From the NCBI GenBank assembly GCA_025024175.1, contig QCXZ01000001.1:32482942-32546941 (forward strand): a stretch of DNA of 64,000 bases, read 5' to 3'. The DNA comes from Rhyzopertha dominica (lineage: Eukaryota; Arthropoda; Insecta; Coleoptera; Bostrichidae). Under the pieces are notes generated by a model, which saw nothing but the letters and a program-made list of their open reading frames with translations, was not told the origin of the DNA and ran no database searches. Shown here piece by piece: positions 58,259 to 64,000 of this stretch (positions are counted from its first letter, which is position 1; each line of letters begins with the position of its first letter). Position numbers and translations under genes: made by a program.

Positions 58259-60090
58259 AATAATGATAATGGCAATAACTTAGTTAATCTCAATAGGATA
58301 GATTACCATAAAAAGATGCAAAATTTTATAGAAAGCAATAATTTTAATCAGACACGTTAAAACAACACTAATTTCAACTAAGTCAATAATAACTCCGGAT
58401 CTAAACAAAAAATTTGCACAAGATAATACCACAATACCAAGAATGTATGGTTTATTAAAATTACATAAAAGCACTATTCCTGATTTAATTCCTATTCAGC
58501 CAGTGGTATCTTGTATAAAATCTCCAACATTTACAAAAATTTTTAAATTCATATATAAAAGAAAATATTAATTTACAATTTCAGTTCGTTATTAAAAATT
58601 CTATTGATTTAATTAGTAGTTTGAAAGAAATAAATCTCCCACGTAACGCATCATCTTTTTCGTTAGACGCTAAAAATTTGTATACAAGAAACAAGAATCC
58701 CGGTTAATGAAAGACTATCAATTCTAAATGAATTTTTTTATAATAGCAATTTATCAAATGATACAGCTGATGATTTATTAAAATTACTTCGTATTTGTCT
58801 GGAATAAAATTTTTTCAAATACATCAATGTAACTTACGCCCAAGAATCTGTACCAATGGGCAGTCCTTTGTCGCCCGTTCTAGCTGATATACATATATGT
58901 GGACAGTTATGAAAGCAATTATATCATGAACGATTCAAATATTTACAGAAATAAAATTTTATTTTACAAATGGGTGATATTTTAGGTATTTGGACAGGTA
59001 ATTTAGAAGTATTAAAAACCTTAGTTAACCACCTGAATGCTAAGAAATCTAATATCCAGTTTGATGTAGAAATTGAATGTGAGAACAAATTAAATTTTTT
59101 ATATATTAGAGAAAGTTAATTCTAAATTTGAATTTAATATATTTCAAAAACCAACTTCTACAGGAATATCTGTACACAGTAAGTCTTTGCACCCATGGCA
59201 ACACAAAATAGCTGTTTTAGATAGTAATTTAAATAGATTAATAAAGTACCTTTAAATCACACCAAATTTAATAATGAGCTAAATATAATAAAACAAATAG
59301 CAGAAAATAATGGTATAAAAACCAAAACAGTTGATAAATTATTAAGTAAGAAATTATATAATAAATTAATATATAAAAATTTTCCAAAAATGAATGTTTT
59401 GCAATCTAATAAAAAATATTTCTTATGTCGGTAACATTAGCAGCAAAATTAATAATATTTTAAATAAAGAAAATATATTAATTATTTTTAAACCTGCCTT
59501 AATTTCGGAAAAAGCTATATTTAATAATAAAGATATAGTACCAATGATGGATAAATGTGGGGTGTACAAATTACGATGCGATGACTGTAACTGTGTATAT
59601 ATAGGTAGAACTTTTAGAAATTTTAAAACAAGAATAAAAGAACATTTAAGATCATGGCGATTAGCACAAAATTTTTCGCTGTTTGCAAACCATCTTTTAG
59701 ATACTGATTACACTTTCGAAATTAATAACGATGTTGATATTTTACATATTGAGCAAAAGGGCCATTTACTAAATTCATTAAAAATTTTAGAAATAATAGG
59801 ATCCGATAAATGTCCTGACGAAATAACACTAAATTCTCAAGTAAATTCTGAACCTGCATCACTAATTAACAGTCTCTTTCAGAAAAAGTTTAGCGTTTAG
59901 GTGGCAATGAAATTTATGTTAAATTAAGTTAATTAAGTCAGAATGACAATGGTTTATTGTAAGCTAAATTGATTGTAAAATTTAAATGTATGTACATTTA
60001 TGCTTCTTTTTGTAACCGATGGTCCGAAGATGAGGTTGCATTAATTAGGTACCTCGAAACTGATTACCGTATTTAGAATAAAGGAATTTG
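58259..60090 (+). pseudogene. Penelope-like element inside the foldback, 5' truncated, RT frameshifted
   Basis: The plus strand begins abruptly at NGNNLVNLNR then DYHKKMQNFIESNNF, equivalent to the K-G-N-x-x-V / D-Y segment upstream of PLE RT. Then PRMYGLLKLHKSTIP, PVVSCIKSPTFTKIF, SFSLDAKNLYT, SVPMGSPLSPVLADI (58850-58890) and the catalytic region near 58960. There 4 bases are missing, so W-V-D-D is destroyed and the frame shifts to GDILGIWTGNLEVLK. KPTSTGISVHSKSLHPWQHK follows near 59150. At least five stops or shifts interrupt RT. After the endonuclease frame, the 3' region has CCGAAGATGAGGT...ACCTCGAAAC (60023-60060), a hammerhead-like core. Confidence 0.88.
59394..59900 (+). CDS. GIY-YIG endonuclease part of the internal PLE, open frame of 168 codons
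   Basis: Penelope-type endonuclease domain. GVYKLRC at residues 56-62, the linker-type zinc-like pair CDDC (62-65), VYIGRT at 68-73, Arg80, the IKEH motif (His84), FANHLLDTDY (His100) and ILEIIG near 131-136 for the metal-binding Glu. The frame is uninterrupted to TAG at 59898-59900. The upstream part (residues 1-55) is the normal PLE linker, so this is the C-terminal piece of a longer polyprotein; ATG 59394 is just the first Met of the open stretch. Preservation here contrasts with the broken RT upstream. Confidence 0.8.
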   Translation: MFCNLIKNISYVGNISSKINNILNKENILIIFKPALISEKAIFNNKDIVPMMDKCGVYKLRCDDCNCVYIGRTFRNFKTRIKEHLRSWRLAQNFSLFANHLLDTDYTFEINNDVDILHIEQKGHLLNSLKILEIIGSDKCPDEITLNSQVNSEPASLINSLFQKKFSV

Positions 60091-60297
60091 GAGAAAAGGC
60101 ATAATTGTACTGACATAAATAATATTAATTTTTTATTTAATGTCAAAGTGACAAAACTAATAGCTGTCGTGGATTCAAATTTGAAACCAAACAGTTGTGA
60201 CAATACGTATATTGGGTTGCGGCAAAAAAAACAATTAGAAGTACCTCTCTCGTTAATAACAATTTTTTTTATTGCTTATGGCTTTATTTTGATTCAC

Positions 60298-61290
60298 AGA
60301 CTGATCATAAAAAGTGCAAAAAATCAAGAGGACCGGGTTGACGTAAAGATAGACCGGCACTTTGAGTTATTTACGTCTTATTTTTAAAACAAGCCCCAGC
60401 ATTTGCTAGCATTAATGGAATGATTATAAAAATTGTAATGACAAACAGTTTCTTGCTGGCGTTTAGGAAGTGAGAGCTTAAGTTGGCCCGGCAATTTTAA
60501 GTTATCCGTACGCCCTTATTTACGTAGCATTTTTGAAATAAGCCCCAGCATTCGCCAGCATTTCACTAGCATTCTCGGACTGAAGACAAAAACTGCAAAA
60601 AAATGACCAGGTCCGGGCTGGCGTTAGGTTGGCCCGGCAACTTTAAGTTATCCGTACGGCCTTATTTACATAGCATTTTTGAAATAAACCCCAGCATTCG
60701 CCAGCATTTCGCTAGCATTCATGGACTGATGACAAAAACTGCAAAAAAAATAACCAGGTCCGGGCTGGCGTTATTTAGGCCGGGCAACTTTATGTTACAT
60801 AGCATTTTTGAAATAAACCCCAGCATTCGCCAGCATTTCGCTAGCATTCATGGACTGATGACAAAAACTGCAAAAAAATGACCAGGTCCGGGCTAGCGTT
60901 ATTTAGGCCCGGCAACTTTAAGTTATCCGTACGGCCTTATTTACATAGCAATTTTGAAATAAACCCCAGCATTCGCCAGCATTTAGCTAGCATTCATGGA
61001 CTGATGACAAAAACTGCAAAAAAAATAACCAGGTCCGGGCTGGCGTTATTTATGCCGGGAAACTTTAAGTTATCCGTACGGCCTTATTTACATAGCATTT
61101 TTGAAATAAACCCCAGCATTTCGCTAGCATTCACGGACTGATGACAAAAACTGCAAAAAAATAACCAGGTCCGGGCTGGCGTTAAGTTGGCCCGGCAACT
61201 TTGAGTTATCCGTACGGCCTTATTTACGTAGTATTTTTGAAATAAACCCCAGCATTCGCTAGCATTTCGCTAGCATTCTATGTATAGCAA
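60298..61290 (-). repeat. Foldback arm array, right (~6 units plus a diverged inner unit)
   Basis: Reverse complement of the left array. Unit boundaries (end of GCTAGCATTC) at 60574, 60720, 60850, 60995, 61132 and 61278. Two units are shortened (by ~16 and ~9 bases). The innermost unit (60298-60430) is diverged, as is the innermost left unit. Confidence 0.93.
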
Positions 61291-61431
61291 AAAATTAAAT
61301 TATTTTTTTTACCTTATTTACCTAGCATTTTCCTTAAAAATGACAGCATTCGCTAGCATTTGCCTAGCATTCTTCACTTGTGTAAAAATATTTTGAAAAA
61401 TGACAAATTGCTGGGCCAGCTTAACGCACCC

Positions 61432-61553
61432 TCCAGCCGTTTAGGAGGAAATAACCTAGAAACCTAGATACCGACTGCAGCGCCATCTGCCGGGCTGATT
61501 TGTGAATCTGAAACCATCAAGGGCGCCACTGGGCGCCACCCAAACGCATACTA
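61432..61553 (+). repeat. Satellite-like repeat unit, right side of the foldback insertion
   Basis: Continues the 55970-56326 repeat after the insertion: TCCAGCCGTTTAGGAGGAAA, ACCGACTGCAGCGCCATCTG at 61470 and GGGCGCCACCCAAACGCATA, with two small internal duplications. Confidence 0.88.
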
Positions 61554-63860
61554 TGGCTATAGATTGAACTCTGAGTGTGTGTAGACTTCCTANTTCCTAC
61601 TCTATGATCCCTGCCTGTCCTACAAGGACGGCGTGAGGTAATTAATTACCATTTAAACTAATCATCGGTATATTCGAGTTTGAACTTCTTTAAACTAGAT
61701 TTCTAAATACGCCCTCTCACCTCCGTGAATGTCATAGTTTTTATAGGTACTTACGGCGTTATTTACCTAAAATCGGCCAATAATCAGAAAGGTGTTGTAA
61801 TACCCACGATAAAAATATTTCTTTCACTATCAGTTCATTACCCATTTCAACATTTAGCTGCTGAAATTAACGTCCTAACAGTCAGGAAGTGTTTTGTGCA
61901 AAAACAACCCCGACAAAGCTGAAATAATTGCAATGTGAAATGTAAACAATTTCACATGACTGAAACGCTGCGGGGCGTCGACATCACGTTTTCAAGCGCC
62001 AGCCGAGATCTGTCACGCTGACAGGCGTTCCCAGATCTTGTATTGACTATTTCAATGTTATTTGGGCATTTTGCCGCAGATTAGTGTGTGTATAGTTTTT
62101 CCTCTCGTTTGATTACTGTGCACCATTTTTTCTAGATATCTTCAATTTTGGGCACAGCGAAATAAATTTGGTTTGTAACGCAAAACCACATATTTTTACA
62201 CATCGCTAACTACACACAATTTTTTTGTATTTTCCGCTTTCAGAAGAATGTTCGGCAATCATATTAAACTACTAACCCTCACAAAGAAACAACTCCACGA
62301 AAACGGCGTACGTAGATGCATCAGACCATTCGCATGAGATAACAAACGCGCAACAATCTAGAATGAAACATGCCGTCACACGTTTTTGTTAGGGGACATG
62401 ATGAAATGCAATTTTCAATTTCAATTTTATTTGAAACGGCAATTTGTTTCTATAGCTGTATTCTCCAGTGGGTCATAGCATAATTTTAAACATTACCATA
62501 CTAACAAGTTTAAAAATATGTGTTTGCTTTTGCACTGAGTAGTTACCTATTTACTACAGTACTACATAATTTGTAATAATATGTAATAATTTGTGTAATT
62601 TGTAATAGAGAATCTTAGCAATAGTTTCTCTAATCAACCCAAACATGTTGCTTAGTTAATGCAACTGCAGAAATTTTTAGTTATTCATTTGCTAGATGGC
62701 CAAAATTAGCTATTGCAAGAATTGAAAAAAATTCGCTTTAAGCTTAATAATTATAAACTTTATTTCTCACGAATTTCAAGATATATTCAAAATCTGTTTA
62801 TATTATTTGCCGACTAAAATTCAAGTAAATCAGAAACTCTAAACATGTTGCAGTGGCAGACTGATTAATGTAGGAAAAAAATAAAAGATTTAATACTCGT
62901 GTATCAGCAACATTGACACAATATTAATTTGTGAAAAGGATAATTTGATGCTAAAATTTTGGTCAGAAAATAACTTGCCTTCTCAAAAAGGACAGGTAGC
63001 AGCACCAGCAGCTACGCCTGTGACGTATTTAAGAAACAGTAGCTACTTATCTACTCATTTAATGATTGCATTTATTTATTTTTCAATAAATATTATTTGC
63101 TTCAATGCCAGTGTTATATTGCTGCCCAAATCATGTGCATACTGATATTGAAGAGCAAGTTATTAATCTACTCCATTTCTTTCTTAATCAGGTTGACAAA
63201 TATTCCTGCTTGCCTCATATTGTAACTAGAAATGCCGACGAAATCTATGGCACCAATCTTAACAAATCATTAACAAGATCTGCTATGTAACTATAGCAAT
63301 ACTTGGTTTAGTGTAGGAAAATACACTTGAATAATATATGACTTAACAACGAAACTGATCTAGTGGAAAATATTTACACACCAGAATGAGATAAATAAAA
63401 TATAGATTGATTTTGTGGCGAGCATATAATTTTAAAATAAACAAAAAATAAAGCAAAATCGAACCGACTATAAAATTTTCGCTCTATTTCAAGAACATAA
63501 AATTTTTAACTGCATATTATACTTTTACTTATAAACTTGTTAACAGCATTTCTTTTAGTTTATCTTTTGCTTCAGTTATTAAATAAATGCCTGAAATCAG
63601 TTTCACTCACCCAGGCATATGTCACTAAAGAAAAAACGACCACTAAATTAGATAAATAAATTTATTAAGTTCTAAATTTTCTAACATCATTTTATAATAA
63701 CAGTTATTTTGTGTTCTTTAAGACTAATGGAAGACAGACAATTTAAAACAGCATTTTATAAAAATACAACCACAAATGCTATAATAAATAACAATTTGCT
63801 AAAAACTTATGCATATTAAGACCAACAGTCTAGTCCGAATAAACACTAATCACTACACTC
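61554..63860. other. Intergenic, no gene recognised
   Basis: A GC-richer patch near 61970-62040 (GCGGGGCGTCGACATCACG) could be regulatory, but nothing identifies it. Open frames at 61725-61922 and 62945-63290 are unassigned. One N at 61593. Confidence 0.35.
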
Positions 63861-64000
63861 TTAAAATTTGTGGTTTCCATTTCTCACATCTTCATCCGAT
63901 TCTGATATCTCTTTGAGATTCAAAGGCTTATCCCACATTTTCTCCAATCTCTTAGCAACAGGTGGAATAAACAGATTGGTATCCATGGGCTTGACTTTAT
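63861..64000 (-). CDS. C-terminal coding end of an unrecognised gene, partial
   Basis: The minus-strand frame enters from the right edge and ends at TAA 63863-63861. The peptide includes MDTNLFIPPVAKRLEKMWDK, then an acidic stretch LKEISESDEDVRNG and a C-terminal HKF. The composition and codon pattern look coding and the frame is open to the edge. No family can be named from ~45 residues. An internal acceptor cannot be excluded. Confidence 0.5.
   Translation of the reverse strand, partial: KVKPMDTNLFIPPVAKRLEKMWDKPLNLKEISESDEDVRNGNHKF

Larger units (their letters stand above)
56327..61431. mobile_element. Foldback (FB/MULE-like) element with tandem-repeat arms and an internal PLE
   Basis: The 5105-bp element is bounded by TCCAGCCGT at 56318-56326 and 61432-61440, a perfect 9-bp target duplication. 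The outermost ~130 bases at each end are inverted copies, nearly identical: left AGGTGCGTTAAGCTGGCCC, right in reverse GGGTGCGTTAAGCTGGCCC. Inside, both arms consist of ~146-bp tandem repeats in opposite orientation: ~12 units left (to 58258), ~6 units right (from ~60298). Long, unequal inverted ends built of tandem repeats plus a 9-bp duplication are the hallmarks of Drosophila FB elements, which are MULE-related. No MULE transposase is present; the centre is occupied by a Penelope-like element. Confidence 0.88.

Noticed and set aside
1..64000. CRISPR arrays, operons, tRNA and rRNA genes
   Set aside because: Tandem arrays here have no spacers; the genes are spliced and eukaryotic; no cloverleaf with tRNA A and B boxes or rRNA core was recognised by eye. 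A tRNA covariance search would be decisive.

Overview
The window looks like draft nuclear sequence from an insect with a transposon-rich, AT-rich genome; scattered N bases mark unresolved positions. The evidence is spliced genes with GT-AG introns, animal gene families, and abundant Penelope-like, piggyBac, mariner, hAT and gypsy remnants. A beetle is a guess; the order cannot be fixed from the sequence.

Three host genes are well supported. (1) The last two exons of an ING4/ING5-type chromatin reader, with a C-terminal PHD finger, lie on the plus strand at 2969-3278. (2) A complete four-exon Cab45/SDF4-type EF-hand protein of 353 codons ending in HDEF lies on the minus strand at 21081-14272. 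(3) A complete ten-exon SLC5-family sodium-coupled transporter of 661 codons lies on the minus strand at 40773-28248. In genes 2 and 3 every splice junction keeps phase and the summed exon lengths are divisible by three. Two more minus-strand terminal coding exons, at 48948-48752 and at the right edge (64000-63861), belong to genes I do not recognise.

Most of the rest is mobile DNA. 1-1.71 kb: piggyBac element with one premature stop. 5.34-6.13 kb: long-TIR element. 6.9-13.6 kb: three blocks of degenerate ~86-bp tandem repeats mixed with a Penelope-like element (PLE). 14.7-16.7 kb: dead mariner/Tc1-type element in an SDF4 intron. 17.9-19.5 kb: PLE and a PLE-derived hairpin in another SDF4 intron. 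23.5-24.5 kb: THAP-domain TIR element. 25.4-26.6 kb: internally inverted PLE. 29.1-30.5 kb: internally deleted gypsy element with one LTR. 33.7-35.5 kb: very long inverted repeat in an SLC5 intron. 37.7-41.6 kb: three inverted-end elements with hammerhead-like motifs. 42.4-42.95 kb: IS630/Tc1-type transposase remnant. 50-53.8 kb: eroded PLE copies. 54.39-55.58 kb: hAT element with a perfect 8-bp target duplication, next to a LINE remnant.

The most striking object is at 56,327-61,431. It is a 5.1-kb foldback element with a 9-bp target duplication. Its long inverted ends are built from ~146-bp tandem repeats, about 12 on the left and 6 on the right. A 5'-truncated PLE with an open GIY-YIG endonuclease frame fills the space between the arms. 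The host genes do not form an operon or pathway; the shared theme is heavy intron colonisation by palindromic, PLE-related DNA.
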